DNA from: Diphasiastrum complanatum
Taxonomy: Eukaryota; Streptophyta; Lycopodiopsida; Lycopodiales; Lycopodiaceae
Assembly (NCBI GenBank): GCA_029204225.1
Contig: MU831902.1
Coordinates: 33,406-97,405, forward strand
DNA: 64,000 nt
Reading direction: 5' to 3'
Below are positions 1 to 10,849 of the stretch, one piece after another (positions within the stretch are counted from its first letter, which is position 1; the number at the start of each line of letters is the position of its first letter). The translations under genes were made by a program, and so were the position numbers. The notes under the pieces were generated by a model, which worked only from the letters and a program-made list of their open reading frames with translations, searched no databases and was not told the DNA's origin.

Positions 1-54
1 GTCAGAAGACATTATTTGTCTGGATGTAATGAAGTGAGAGGTTGCTCCTGAATC

Positions 55-1670
55 TATTGGATTAGTCTCATTCTTACTAATCGACTAATCGGTTTTAATC
101 TTCATCCATTGTTTATCCAGTTCTGTGATTTTCCCGCGTTTTTATACAGTCTATAGAATTACAAGCATTTTTACACAGTCTGCAGAAATGCATGGAGTTT
201 ACAACAGTGTCACCTTTTTCGCCTGTCAAAAATCTCGTGGAAAAATACAGTGTTGCCTTTTTCGCCTGTGAGGAATCTCGTGTAAAATCATAGTGTCGCA
301 TTTTTTATTTTTTCCAAAGAGCCTCAAATTATAAAAAAATGACTCTGGCAAAGTGTGGGGCAACCTTAAATGAGATTTAACGCACTGTCAGGTTTGTCGC
401 AAAATCCCAACATTGTCGCCTTTTTGCGACAGTGTCCCCTGTAGCTGTTTTAGTTCATTTCTACAGAGCTACAGTTTTGGTTCATTTATGCAGACAGACT
501 GTTTACGGCCAATTTCACTGCTTATCAGCAATCAATGACAAGGAACCGGATGGATGCCAGCAGATCACCAGCCAATTGGCGATCGCAATTGACGACCTAA
601 TTTCTTAGTACAAATAGTTGTTCATATTCATACATCTTTATCATCAAAATTACCAGAAGAAGATTTTGTATAGTTAGCTCTGTCTCTCTCAAGCCTGCGA
701 GCTTGAACACTCCTGAGCATTCTAGCTCACCTCTTAGAGGTGCTTTAGAGATTGTTATTGCGGTACTACTTATCAGCATTGTGCTTAATTCAGACTTTCA
801 TTTTAGCCATTCAGAGATAGCATAGAGTACGCGGCTTTGATTTACAACTTATTGTACTCATTTAGTTTTGTTTCGTTTTCATACTAAATCAATACTATCT
901 TTTATTGCATTCAGCTTCGTCTCATAATGTGTGTTTCTGTAGTTATTCGCGATTAATAATTTGTCTAGCGTTTCGCGGCAAATTATTTGTCTGATAATTC
1001 AAGGCTTTATTGTTTGGCTATGTAATCACTATAGTACTGATGATTCCAAAGTTAGTTACTATAAGTTCAAACGTGATTTCTATCACTTCATCACTTCTGA
1101 AAAAATAACATTCTGAATCCAATGATACGGTCTACATGAGTTATTTCTACGAGTTTTTTTATGGATCTTCTGATTTTAGTGATTTTTAGGCACTCAAATC
1201 CAATTTTCTGCTCACTGGGATCAAACTAACTCTCGCAGACTCTTTTGTGTCCTTGTCTCACTGAGATGGAACTCCAAAATTCTCTGCGAGGGTTCTTGGC
1301 CACTGGAATTGAAAATTTCACTGTCTGCAAGGGTTTTAATGGGTTTTTCTGTCTTTTTATCATTCGAAACTTTTGCAAGAGCACTTAGACTGGGAACTAA
1401 CTCTCGCAAGCTTCTCTATGCCTGTCTCACTGAGATGGAACTTTAGAGAGCTCTGTGAGAGTTCTTATGAAGATCTGATTTTTTTTTGGTTTTTTACAAG
1501 GGTTTTTTGAATTTTTGTTTTGTTTAAAATTGATAGGCGTAGTCATGCATTGTGAAAGAGAAAGATAGTTTATTCTGCCATGCACGAAAAGTTTTCTTTC
1601 TAGACACTCAAATTATTTTCATTCGTTTCTTTTCGAGTTTGACCTATCTTCTACACACCTCTTTCCCACA
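55..1670 (+). repeat. Copia LTR, family F1 copy 1 (5' LTR)
   Basis: Direct repeat of the segments at 2610-3835 and 5493-6625. It ends in CCCACA immediately before a TGGTATCAGAGC primer-binding site, which places it as a 5' LTR. The start is eroded (TATTGG against TGTTGA in copy 2). The TATA box is mutated (TACAAATA at 608-615; intact in the other two copies). Near 204-300 the LTR holds short internal repeats of a CAGTGTCGCCTTTTTCGCC-like word. It is longer than copy 2 because of an insertion at about 1088-1514. Confidence 0.85.
1088..1514. repeat. Insertion inside the F1 LTR with two ~75 bp direct repeats
   Basis: The other F1 LTRs run directly from TCTATCACT into TTGTTTTGTTT; here about 430 bp intervene. 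The insert contains a diverged direct repeat at about 1225-1297 and 1396-1466, each starting ACTAACTCTCGCA, passing through TGTCTCACTGAGATGGAACT and ending GAGTTCTT or GGGTTCTT. No coding potential is visible. It may be a small non-autonomous element or captured sequence. Confidence 0.65.
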
Positions 1671-1815
1671 TGGTATCAGAGCAATTTCACTACTTTTTTA
1701 TTTGATACCTTCATGGTATCAGAGTGAAATCTCTAATACTTGATGTCTTTCATGATATCAAATTGATAATCATATTCTTCACTTCTTTTGAACCTTTCAG
1801 TATCAGAGAATTGAT
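1669..1815 (+). repeat. Tandem PBS-like repeats
   Basis: After the primer site, degenerate copies recur: CATGGTATCAGAGTGAA near 1713, CATGATATCAAATTGA near 1751 and CAGTATCAGAGAATTGA near 1798. They look like local duplications of the PBS with its first flanking bases. Only the first abuts the LTR, so only it should prime. Confidence 0.6.
1671..1682 (+). promoter_or_regulatory. Primer-binding site (initiator tRNA-Met type)
   Basis: TGGTATCAGAGC directly follows the LTR end. This 12-mer is complementary to the 3' end of plant initiator tRNA-Met and is the usual minus-strand primer site of Ty1/copia elements. Confidence 0.9.
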
Positions 1816-1877
1816 TTCCCATTGTTGGCATTACTACATCTTAGCGTCATCGATACAATCGACAGACTAAGTTCTAG

Positions 1878-2166
1878 ATGGATTCTCAAAGTAAAGCTGG
1901 TCTTATCACAGACAAGCTGAATGGATCCAATTATCATTTGTAGAAATTTAAGATGAAAAATCTTGCTAATCGCCAATGAGTTATGGGATGTTGTTACAAG
2001 TACAAAAGTAAAACCTGAAGATGATGACTCAAAGTGGAAATCGAAGGATGGTAAAGCTTTTGCGCTTATTATCCTCAATATATTAGATACACAGATTGGA
2101 CATATAGCTGAAGCTAAAACATCAAGAGATGTTTGGGACATCCTGAACTCACTATACGATGCATAA
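1878..2166 (+). pseudogene. Copia gag fragment (UBN2-type), degraded
   Basis: Starts MDSQSKAGLITDKLNGSNYH and would continue into the KFKMK...ELWDVV core of copia gag, but it has an in-frame stop where the conserved Trp (HLWKFKMK) should be, and a frameshift near 1965. The second frame keeps ALIILNILDTQIGHI and DVWDILNSLYDA, closely matching the better-preserved gag at 56688. Gag is cut at about 2164, where sequence jumps straight into RNase H. Roughly 95 codons of an expected 250-350 remain; not functional. Confidence 0.85.
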
Positions 2167-2602
2167 ATCTACTTTTGGATTTACATTCTTCCTCAACAAT
2201 GGTCCAATTTTCTGAAACAGTCACAAGCAATCTTCAATAGCTCTATCTTCCACTGAATCAGAGTATATTGCAGCCTCTCAAGCTACAAAAGAAGCAATTT
2301 GGTTGAGGAACTTACTCTCAGATATCGGTCTGAATCAATATGCTCCAATGACATTATTTTGTGATTATCAAAGTGCCATCGCTTTATCAGCCAACCCTAG
2401 ATTTCATTCCAAGAGTAAGCACATTGAACTGAAGTATCATTTTGTCAGAATCAAAGTTCTCAACGAAGAGGTCAGATTGTAGTACTGGAGAATGCAAGAT
2501 ATGACAGCAGATATTTTTACCAAAGCATTAAGTTTGGAAGCACACAGAAGATTCTGTGTAGAACTAAGTTTGAAGGTCAAGGCATTCAAGGATTCAGATT
2601 AA
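2165..2602 (+). pseudogene. Copia RNase H fragment
   Basis: Reads GFTFFLNNGPI, ALSSTESEYIAA, LFCDYQSAIALS, HSKSKHIELKYHF and TADIFTKAL, the ordered motifs of the C-terminal RNase H of copia Pol. In-frame stops sit at 2213-2215 (in place of the Trp of ISWNS) and near 2480. The reading frame ends at TAA 2600-2602, overlapping the polypurine tract. Gag joins directly to RNase H, so protease, integrase and RT are deleted. The closest relative in the window is the RNase H at 62537-62960. Confidence 0.88.
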
Positions 2603-2609
2603 GGGGGAG
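2601..2609 (+). promoter_or_regulatory. Polypurine tract
   Basis: AAGGGGGAG immediately before the TGTTGAATTAG start of the 3' LTR; the usual plus-strand priming site of LTR retrotransposons. Confidence 0.85.
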
Positions 2610-3835
2610 TGTTGAATTAGTCTCCTTCTTACTAATCGACTAATCGGTTTTAATCTTCATCCATTGTTTATCCAGTTCTGTGGATTTTCTCATGTTTTTA
2701 TACAGTTTGCAGAATTACAAGTGTTTTTACACAGTCTGCAGAAATACACGGAGTTTACAACAGTGTCGTCTTTTTTGCCTGTCAGGAATCTCGTGGAAAA
2801 ATGCAATGTCACCTTTTTCGTATTTTTTGCTTGTCAGGAATCTCGTAAAATCACAGTGTCGCATTTTTTACTTTTTCCAACGAGTCTCAAATGTTAAGAA
2901 AATGACTTTGGCAAAGTGTGGGGCAACCCTAAATGAGATTTTAATGCACTATCGAGTTTTTCGCAAAATCCCGACATTGTTGCCTTTTTGCGACAGTGTC
3001 GCCTATGGCTATTTTAATTCATTTCTGCAGAGCTACAGTTTTGGTTCATTTATGCAAACAGATTGTTTACGGAAAATTTCACCGCTTATCAGCAATCAAT
3101 GACAAGGAACCGGATGGATGCCAGCAGATCATCAGCCAACTGGTGATCACAATTGACGACCTAATTTCTTAGTATAAATAGTTGTTCATATTCATACATT
3201 TTCATTATCAAAATTATCAGAAGAAGACTTTGAATAGTTAGCTCTCTCTATCTCAAGCCTGCGAGCTTGAACACTCATGAGCATTCTAGCTCACTTCTTA
3301 GAGTTGTTTTAGAGATTGCTATTGCGCTACTGCTTATTAGCATTGCTCTTAATTCAAACTTTTATTTTAGCCGCTCAGAGTTAGCATAGAGTACGCAGCT
3401 TTTATCCGCAACTTATTGTACTTATTTAGTTTTGTTTCATTTTCATACTGAATCAATACTATCTTTTATTGCATTCAGCTTCGTCTCAGAATGTATGCGT
3501 TTCTGTAGTTATTCGCGACTAATTATTTGTCTAGCGTTTTGCGACAAATTATTTGTCTGATAATTCAATGCTTTATTGTTTGGCTACGTAATCACTATAG
3601 TACTGATGATTTCAAAGTTAGTTACTATAAGTTCAAATGTGATTTCTATCACTATTGTTTTGTTTGAAATTGATAGGCGTCGTCATGCATTGTGAAAGAG
3701 AAAGATAGTTTATTCCGCCATGCATGGAAAGTTTTTTTTTTAGACACTCAAATTATTTTCATTTGTTTCTTTTCGAGTTCATTTTTTTTCGAGTTGACCT
3801 ATCTTCTGCACACCTCTTTCCGACAGAATCAAGGA
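2610..3835 (+). repeat. Copia LTR, family F1 copy 2 (3' LTR)
   Basis: Starts TGTTGAATTAG after a polypurine tract and ends CCGACA. It is about 1226 bp and collinear with copy 1 apart from the ~430 bp insertion in that copy. A TATA box (TATAAATA, 3173-3180) is intact. It closes a deleted element of about 3.8 kb (55-3835) whose internal region is only about 940 bp. Confidence 0.85.
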
Positions 3836-3839
3836 TGAC

Positions 3840-4735
3840 CTCTTGTGTGTCGAATGACGAGGTTGCACACACATCTGTGCAAAGATAGGCTATCAAATTA
3901 TTCGACCTTTCTTCGGCCATCTTCGAGCTTTCGGGCTCTTCGATGTAGGATGAACTTTTGTGGTTCTCCCATTTGCTTTGAGACTGCTTGTTCCTCATAT
4001 TTTGGTAGCAGTCCACAACTGCATGACCTTTTCTGTGGCAATGGATACATTCGCTCTTTGAATTCAGCCAACACGAATCGACCGTGTGTCCTTCGTATTT
4101 GCATCTCATGCATGTCTTCGTTTCGATGTCCTGTTGTCTTCGTTTTCTTTTGTTCTACCATCTATCTTTGGTGGCTCTCTCTATCTATTGAACTTGATCC
4201 TGCTTTCGATTTGACTTCCTCTTAGGCTTGAACTATTTCTTCGGCTTCTCCTTGTTGCTGTAGAGAGCCTGATCAGAGGCATCCTTGTGATCAAGGTGCT
4301 CACGGGCTTCGACTTCTTCTCGAATCTTGATCACTGCTCTTTCGAGAGTCGTCTCTGGATCTTTTGCTAGCAACATTCAGGTGGTCTGGAAGGATCTTGG
4401 TAAAGCTCATAGCAAGTAGGTGAGCTACTTCTTTGCTGATACAACATTATCTGTTCTGGCATTGTGTAACGAAAGGAATAGATCCTTCATTTTTCTGATA
4501 AAAGATGTGAGGTCTTTGCCATCCCATCGTAGGTTTGTCAACTGATCTTTGAGGAGCATTATATGGCTGCGTAATTTCGTCTAAAACTTGGTAAGTAATG
4601 TATCCCACATCTCTCTTGCATTAGAGAGTGTCGTGAGGTCAAGTGTCAAGCTATCATCGATGGATGAAGACAACATGGCTACTATCTTGTCATTTTTTTC
4701 TCTCCATTCTCGTAGCTCTTTGTCGATGGTTGTAG
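3840..4735 (-). pseudogene. Copia gag fragment, antisense, with two zinc knuckles
   Basis: Read on the minus strand, 4735 to about 4240 contains gag-core words (NARDMWDTLLTKF, LRSHIMLLKDQLTNLRWDGK, FIRKMKDLFLSLHNA) with several stops. A cysteine-rich stretch at about 4109-4000 follows, with two CX2CX4HX4C-like knuckles: CKYEGHTVDSC (first half degenerate) and CIHCHRKGHAVVDC. Its gag differs from the F1 gag at 1878, so it is probably another family in opposite orientation. No LTR was identified for it. Confidence 0.75.
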
Positions 4736-4745
4736 AGACCAAAGA

Positions 4746-5069
4746 TTAGATGATGTTCTATTTGTATCCACACTGCAGCAAGACTTGCTTTCAGTTGCAA
4801 TAATAACAGTCGTTGGGATATGCGTTACGTTTTCAGACAAAATATGCAATGTCGTTGATGCTAGCACCAACATGCTGATTACACAAGGAAGACAAAAAGA
4901 CAACTTGTATCATCTGAAGGTATGCCTATCGGTAGATCAAGCACACCAAGATCACGAATCTACAGATGTTCTATGGCACAGAAGACTATGGCACATGAAC
5001 TCAATGGCATTGTATCATGCAAGCTACAATGGAACTATCACAGGAGTCTGCAGCCTATCTTGTTCATGA
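4746..5069 (+). pseudogene. Copia protease/GAG-pre-integrase fragment
   Basis: Begins LDDVLFVSTLQQDLLSVA, matching the LxNVLYVPxLxxNLLSV end of the copia protease region. It continues to VLWHRRLWHMNSMAL, the GAG-pre-integrase zinc-binding segment (canonical LWHxRLGHxN; the G is replaced by W). It stops at TGA 5067-5069 and the integrase core is missing. It abuts the antisense gag at 3840-4735, so opposite-strand pieces have been joined. Confidence 0.8.
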
Positions 5070-5460
5070 ACTGATGTCTGTCCAAGAGGCACTCAGTCAG
5101 CCTGATTCAGATCTTTGGAAAGAAGCTATGGATAAAGAGTATTCATCTCTTATCAAGAAGTAGACGTGGACAATTGTCGAATTACTTGCCAACAGAAACG
5201 TAGTTGATTGCAAATGGATTTTCAAAGTCAAGTACAACGCAGATGGAAGCATCAACAAGAGAAGTATTCTTCTATTAGACTTTTGCTATCATTTTTCGTC
5301 GCAGCAGATTTGGAAATACATCAAATGGATGTACGAACATCATATCTCAATGGAGTTATCGAAGAAGACATCTACATGGTGCAACGGCGAAGGTTATATT
5401 ATTGAGGATAAACACAATCATGTGTGTAAACTCCATAAGGCACTTTATGGCTTGTTAGGT
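5070..5460 (+). pseudogene. Copia reverse transcriptase fragment
   Basis: Reads SVQEALSQPDSDLWKEAMDK, then after a stop VVDCKWIFKVKYNADGSI (RVT_2 start). A deletion or frameshift leads to ADLEIHQMDVRTSYLNGVI, EEDIYM and VCKLHKALYGL. Finger/palm motifs are in order but in at least three frames, and YVDD and RNase H are absent. The 3' end carries the same ~30 bp word (CAAGGCATTCAAGGATTCAG) that precedes the polypurine tract of the element at 55-3835, so it belongs to family F1. Confidence 0.85.
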
Positions 5461-5492
5461 CAAGGCATTCAAGGATTCAGATTAAGGAGAAG

Positions 5493-6625
5493 TGTTGGAT
5501 TATTCTCCTTCTTACTAATTGAATAATCAGTTATAATCTTCATCTATTGTTTATTCATTTCTGTGGATTTTCTCGTGTCTTTACACAGTTTGCAGTTTTA
5601 CAAGTGTCTTTACACAGTCTACAGAATTACACTGAGTGTTACCACAGTGTCGCATTTTTCGCCTGTCAAGAATCTCGTGTAAAATCACAGTGTCGCATTT
5701 TTCACTTTCTCCAAAGAGCCTCAAATGTTAAGGAAATGACCCCGACAAAGTGTGGGGCAACCCTAAATGAGATTTAAGGGCACTGTCTTCTTTTTCACAT
5801 TTTTCGTGAAAAAATCGACATTGTTGCTTTTTCGTGACAGTGTCGCCTGTGGCTGCTTTAGTTCATTTCTGCAGAGCTACAGTTTTGGTTCATTTATGCA
5901 TACAAAATGATTACGGCCAATTTCACCGCTTATCAACAATCAATGACAAGGAACCGGATGGATGCCAGCAGATCACTAGCCAATTGGCGATCGCATTTGA
6001 CGACCTAATTTCTTAGTATAAATAGTTGTTCATATTCATACAGTTTTAAGATTATTGGAAGCATTTGAATAGTTAGCTCTCTCTCTCAAGCCTGCGAGCT
6101 TGAACACTCCTGAGCATTCTAGCTCACTTCTTATAGTTGTTTAGAGATTGTTATTGCAAAACTGCTTATCAACATTGCGCTTGATTCAGACTCTCATTTT
6201 AGCCGCTCAGAGCTAGCATAGAGTACGCGGCTTTGATCTGCAACTTATTGTACTCATTTACTTTTGTTACATTTTCATACTGAATCAATACTATCCTTCA
6301 TTGCGTTCAGCTTCGTCTCAGAATGTATGCGTTTATGTATTTCTTCGCGACTAATCCATGAACAATTCACGACCAATTATTTGTCTGATAATTTTTGATG
6401 CCTAATTGTTTGGCCATGTAATCATTGTAGTACTGATGATTTTAAAGTTAGTTACTATAGGTTCAAACATGATTTCTATCACTATTGTTTTGTTTGAAAT
6501 TGATTACGATAGTCATGCATTAGAAAGATGAGGATAGTTTATTCCGCCATCCACGAAAAGTTTTCTTTCCAGACACTCGAAATATTTTCATTTGTTTCTT
6601 TTTGAACTAGACCTATCTCTGTGTT
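5493..6625 (+). repeat. Copia LTR, family F1 copy 3
   Basis: Starts TGTTGGATTATTC after a purine-rich AAGGAGAAG. It follows the other F1 LTRs through the CAGTGTCGC region, the CAGCAGATCACTAGCCAA block and TATAAATA (6017-6024) to about 6625, where the expected terminal CTTCTACACACC is replaced by unrelated sequence. No primer site follows, consistent with a 3' LTR of the degraded element ending at 5492. Confidence 0.8.
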
Positions 6626-6721
6626 ATTCTCGCGATGCCAAATTCCAAATACACTCCTATAGCAATGCAAGTTGGGCATATCAATAGGATGCACCATTGT
6701 AGTGAATGTAGTCATTCTCTA

Positions 6722-7214
6722 AGTGCAGACTATCACTGCTCAATCATCCTGCGAAGCAGAATATATTGCAGTCGCAAAATTGGCCAACAAACTCACATGG
6801 ACCAGATTGTTCCTTGATGGACTGGGCGAAACAACCAAAGAACCTTTGATCTTGCAGATGGATAATACTTCTATCATACACTTGATGAAGGATCCTATGT
6901 TTCATTCGAGAACGAAACACATTACAATCAGGTACCATTTGATAAGGGACCTAGTAAAAAAGAACCAGCTAAAAACCACCTTCATTGGAACGAAGCAGAT
7001 GGTAGCAAACATCTTTACCAAGCTCTTAGACAAAGAAATGTTCGAGAGACAAAGGAAGAGTCTGGGAATCGTAAAGCTACCATGCTTTGAGAGGGAGCTG
7101 AAGAAACTAAATGTTTCTGCCCAAAAAGCTTTGTTATCTTTCGAGTTTGAGTCTACAGAACTACAAGGGAACCTTGGCACAGGCAAACCTCCCAAGACCT
7201 TAACCGCCACATAA
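6722..7214 (+). pseudogene. Copia RNase H fragment, second family
   Basis: An open frame of about 164 codons: TITAQSSCEAEYIAVAKL, LQMDNTSIIHLMKDPMFHS, RTKHITIRYHLIRDLV and VANIFTKLLDKEMF, the conserved order of copia RNase H, followed by a C-terminal tail ending at TAA near 7212-7214. It is intact across the domain but lacks all upstream Pol. It begins about 100 bp past the F1 LTR and its sequence differs from the F1 RNase H, so it is a different element. No polypurine tract or LTR could be assigned with confidence. Confidence 0.85.
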
Positions 7215-7223
7215 CGGTTTCAG

Positions 7224-7335
7224 TTGAAGGAGCTCAAAGGCGAAGGTCAGATGTTCGAAGACTAAAGGAGCTCGAAGGCGAAGGTCAGATGTTCGGACGA
7301 CCGAAGGAGCTCCAAGACAAAGGCGAAGTCGGAAC
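7224..7335 (+). repeat. ~38 bp tandem repeat, about 2.7 copies
   Basis: AAGGAGCTCAAAGGCGAAGG followed by TCAGATGTTCG recurs as AAGGAGCTCGAAGGCGAAGG plus TCAGATGTTCG, then as a third partial copy AAGGAGCTCCAAGACAAAGG. It starts about 10 bp after the RNase H ORF stop and may lie in the 3' untranslated part or LTR of that element. Confidence 0.75.
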
Positions 7336-8009
7336 AACACCCAAAGATCGAAAGGCGACAGATCTAATACACCCAAGATCAAGCAAGTACTAGGAGGAGA
7401 ACCTCCTCCACGGACGATGCTGACAAAACTTGGAGCACCATTGGAACGTGCCTAACCAACCATTCTTGTAATGAGAGGTTAGCTTAAACTCTTTTCTCTC
7501 TATCCATATAAACAGATCAAACATGAGAGAATTGACTGAACATCAAATTGATTGAACACCAATGTGAGCTAGGCATAGAACTGCCAGACGATGTCCAAGG
7601 GTCCGCTAGTAAGCAAGACTGTCTGATACTATTCGTGAGGGACATAGCTTCTCTTGCGCTGATCCGCTGTGTGGGTTTGTCACACAACACTCTCAGAAGA
7701 ACAGACCATTGATAATACAGTAGCTTAAATGCACATGTAGTTTTATCTTGAATGATCTCGAATGTTTGAATGTCTGATCGTTGTCTGTTCACACTCATCT
7801 GTTTATTCTTATTCCACACACTAGTTCATCTTGGTCGAATGCTTAAACAAATTTTAATGCCTACCATGTTAATTAAGAGAAATAAAAACACATCATCAGT
7901 GCCATACTGTATGTTGTAGACATGTGTAGCCATTCTGAGCCAATCCTTTATCCGATGAACATGATCAAAGCAATACCATGATCTTTCCAAATCATTTTCT
8001 GGTTGCATT
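7336..8009. other. Unassigned sequence between two copia relics
   Basis: No coding region that I can support. The first half may be the 3' LTR of the RNase H element upstream, but no second copy is present to define it. The last ~150 bp may be eroded Pol of the antisense relic to the right, without recognisable motifs. Confidence 0.4.
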
Positions 8010-9202
8010 CTCTTCACCAAATCCTTTCCTACTCTTTTGATGTAGACATTACAGTTTGGTTGAGTAGGATTGAAGTCTAGGGACTTTAGAAGACTATCAA
8101 GCTTTTTATACCAGGCTCATGATGCCTGTTTTAGACCGTAGATGCATCTCTGCAATCGACAGACATATTGTCTGTTGTCAGGGTCTTCATAGCCTTCAAG
8201 TTGCTTCATGAAAATTTTCTCCTCTAGATCTCCATGGAGAAAGACTGTTTTCACGTCAATCTGGTGTATTTCCATATTGTACTGTGTGGCGTACGTGAGG
8301 AGCAGTCTTATGCTTGTCATCTTGACCATGGGCGAATATGTGTTGAAATAGTCGACACCATATCTCTGTGTGTAGCCCTTCGCGACAAGCCTTGCTTTGT
8401 AGCGGCCAATGGTGTCATCTGACTTCAGCTTCTTCTTGTACACCCATTTGCAGTCGACTACTTTTCTATTTTTTGGTAGTGGCTCTAATGTCCATGCCTC
8501 GTTTCGCCTCATCGACTCGATCTCTTCTAACATTGCCTGTTTCCAAAATTCTCTCTCTAAACTCTGGATAGCTTCTTGGTATGTTGCTGGCTCTTCTGTG
8601 AAGCTGCAGTACTTGAACTACGTGTCTTCGCTCCATTGAAGATTGTCAGAATAGCGGGCTTGAGGTCTTCTTTGTCTTGTTGACCTTCGAGGTTCGCTTC
8701 ATCGCTGCTCAAACATTTCTTGTTTGTGGGGTCGATCCTCTGTTTCTTGCTGCTCTGGAGTTTGGGGTCCTGCATTCTGATTTGATGATTGTTCTCGATC
8801 TCCCTCTTGAATAGGCAGTAGTGTGAAGATTTCATGGCTTCTTTCGTCTTTCAGTCCAGGGAATTTCACATCTCTGCTCGAAACAACCTTCTTCATGGTT
8901 GAATCGTAGAGTCTGTACACATGTGTTCTGTTCGAGTAGCCGACCATGATTGTTTGCTCGGATTTGTCATCGAGCTTGCTTCTCTTTTCCTTTGGAATGT
9001 GCTTATATGCTGCACATCCAAACACTCGTGTGTATGACAGATTAGGCTTTCTGCCTATCCACATCTTGTACGGTGTTTTGTTCTCCAGCGCTGTCATTGT
9101 TGATATGTTCTGCAGGTGTACTGCTGCAGCTATTGCTTTGGCCCAGAATTGGCCTGACAATTGAGCCTTTGCCATCATGCATCTGGCTCTTTCGACTAGC
9201 AT
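8010..9202 (-). pseudogene. Copia Pol relic, antisense: integrase C-terminus to RT
   Basis: Minus-strand order from 9202: SGQFWAKAIAAAVHLQN and NKTPYKMWIGRKPNLS (integrase end), KLDDKSEQTIMVGYS and VSSRDVKF, then a low-complexity linker. After a frameshift near 8600-8700 come NRKVVDCKWVYKKKLK, RYKARLVAKGYTQRYGVDY, EIHQIDVKTVFLHGDL and RCIYGLKQAS (RVT_2), running to WYKKLDSLLKSLDF near 8060. The catalytic YVDD and RNase H are not found; the integrase core upstream of 9202 is missing. No LTRs seen. It is a moderately preserved internal fragment whose sense strand opposes the F1 elements. Confidence 0.9.
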
Positions 9203-10350
9203 TTTTGATTGAATAGAGGCATGAATGGGATGGGTTTGAGAAGAAAATTGAAATCGAGAAACAATGCAGTGGGGTGGGGAGTGAAAATGGACTACGCCTA
9301 ACTAGATCTGGATATATCGATGGAACAACCAAGTGCTAGATCTATTCCACTGAGCCAATTGTCTAGCTGATAGATTTGAAAGCTAAAAGGCTTAATATTT
9401 TGTAAGACACACTTGGCGTTAATCCTCATATCATGTTGATCTATCCGTCACAAGTTCTCGTACACACTGGTGCGTCTGCATTACCTACTATCATGAAAAA
9501 AATCCATCGACATTATTGTTGAATGAACATATCCAGATAGCATCATCATCTCTAGTATTAAGATCAATGGTCTTGATATAGTTGAGAGAGAATTAGCCAA
9601 AGCATTGACACAGCCTTCTTCTGTATACCCGAGAGATAAGTAGAGTTGTCTGATCATAGAGACGATGGCCCTCCCTACTTCGAAAAGAAATAGTTCTAAC
9701 ATGATAAGAAAGTACCATCTGAGTGCATGAGTAAGTCTTTCTCCAAATTGAGAGTGTTTGATCATTACCCATTGTATCACAACATTCAGTGTGGTGAGAA
9801 ATATTGAACCATATTAGTCTCCTTGATGGAAAAAGATCTACAATGCATACACAATGCCTTGCACATTAGACACACTGTTGAAAATTTGCATCCATGTTAA
9901 CAACTCTAAGATCTTGCATTTGCATATCCATTTATGCATGGGACTGAGAAACAGGCATACTATCATGATCTATTGGGAAAAGGGTGCATATGCCAAAATA
10001 GGAGCACGGGATAGGTGTTTTGTACGTACGAAAGAACCATGTTCAAAAGAGTGAAGCCACAAAGAATATCTACCAACATTGGTGTGCCTGCTATCAAAGA
10101 AATACAAATGGTTAGCATCACCCACCTAAGGGTGTTGATCCCAGAAAGACATCAACACAAAGTCAAGCTGCGAAACCAGAGATTCTGGGTCCGCCGTATA
10201 GGCACCATACTACCCAGTGGAGGCTGCCAATGTTAGTCGAATTTTTGACATAAAAAATCTAGCTAATTTGGGACAACAAGTGGTTTCCGAGTATTTGATG
10301 AGCACAAAAATATTTTAAATTTTGCTTAAGTTTACGCAAAATATTGGACC
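9203..10350. other. Unassigned sequence
   Basis: Several short open frames exist, but none has recognisable motifs or convincing coding character. No terminal repeats or primer sites were seen. Confidence 0.4.
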
Positions 10351-10354
10351 AGAA

Positions 10355-10540
10355 GGGGTCCCAGCCCGTCCTTAAAGTGGCTAGACACATTAATTATTAA
10401 TAGACGATATATCTTTATAAACGGTATAGAGAACCGTTGAAAATATTTGACATAGGTCAAATTTTGTAAGACCGAGCAAAAAATGCCAGTTCATGTAGGA
10501 ATAGGTCCCAGCCCGCCTAAATGTGGCTAGTCAGAACTTA
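10355..10540 (+). repeat. Two diverged copies of a ~35 bp motif
   Basis: GGTCCCAGCCCGTCCTTAAA followed by GTGGCTAG at about 10357 recurs as GGTCCCAGCCCGCCTAAATG followed by TGGCTAG at about 10506. Between them are matching phrases about the loss of a longer ~150 bp unit (ATATTGGACCAGAAGG and CATGTAGGAATAGG lead-ins). Function unknown. Confidence 0.6.
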
Positions 10541-10849
10541 TACGGCGTTAAAATTGGCCCGTATGTAGAAATGTTGGCAATGCCGAGAAAATTTTTGATG
10601 TACTTACCAGTGTTTTTACTAATACAAAAACCTCTTTGTTTTTTGAAAACGGTCAGTTTCTTCTCAAGATTGCTCTAGTTGTCACTTGAAACAACATCAA
10701 CTGATGGAAAAATGCTAGCTTAAAATTCCAGTAAAATTTTGGTAACGAACTGATAGGAGTCTCTCGAACAAATCGCAAACATTTTGCGAAACTGTTTTGA
10801 TCATGAATAATTTCTGCTCGAGAAGAATTCGTGATCCAATCAAGCTCTA

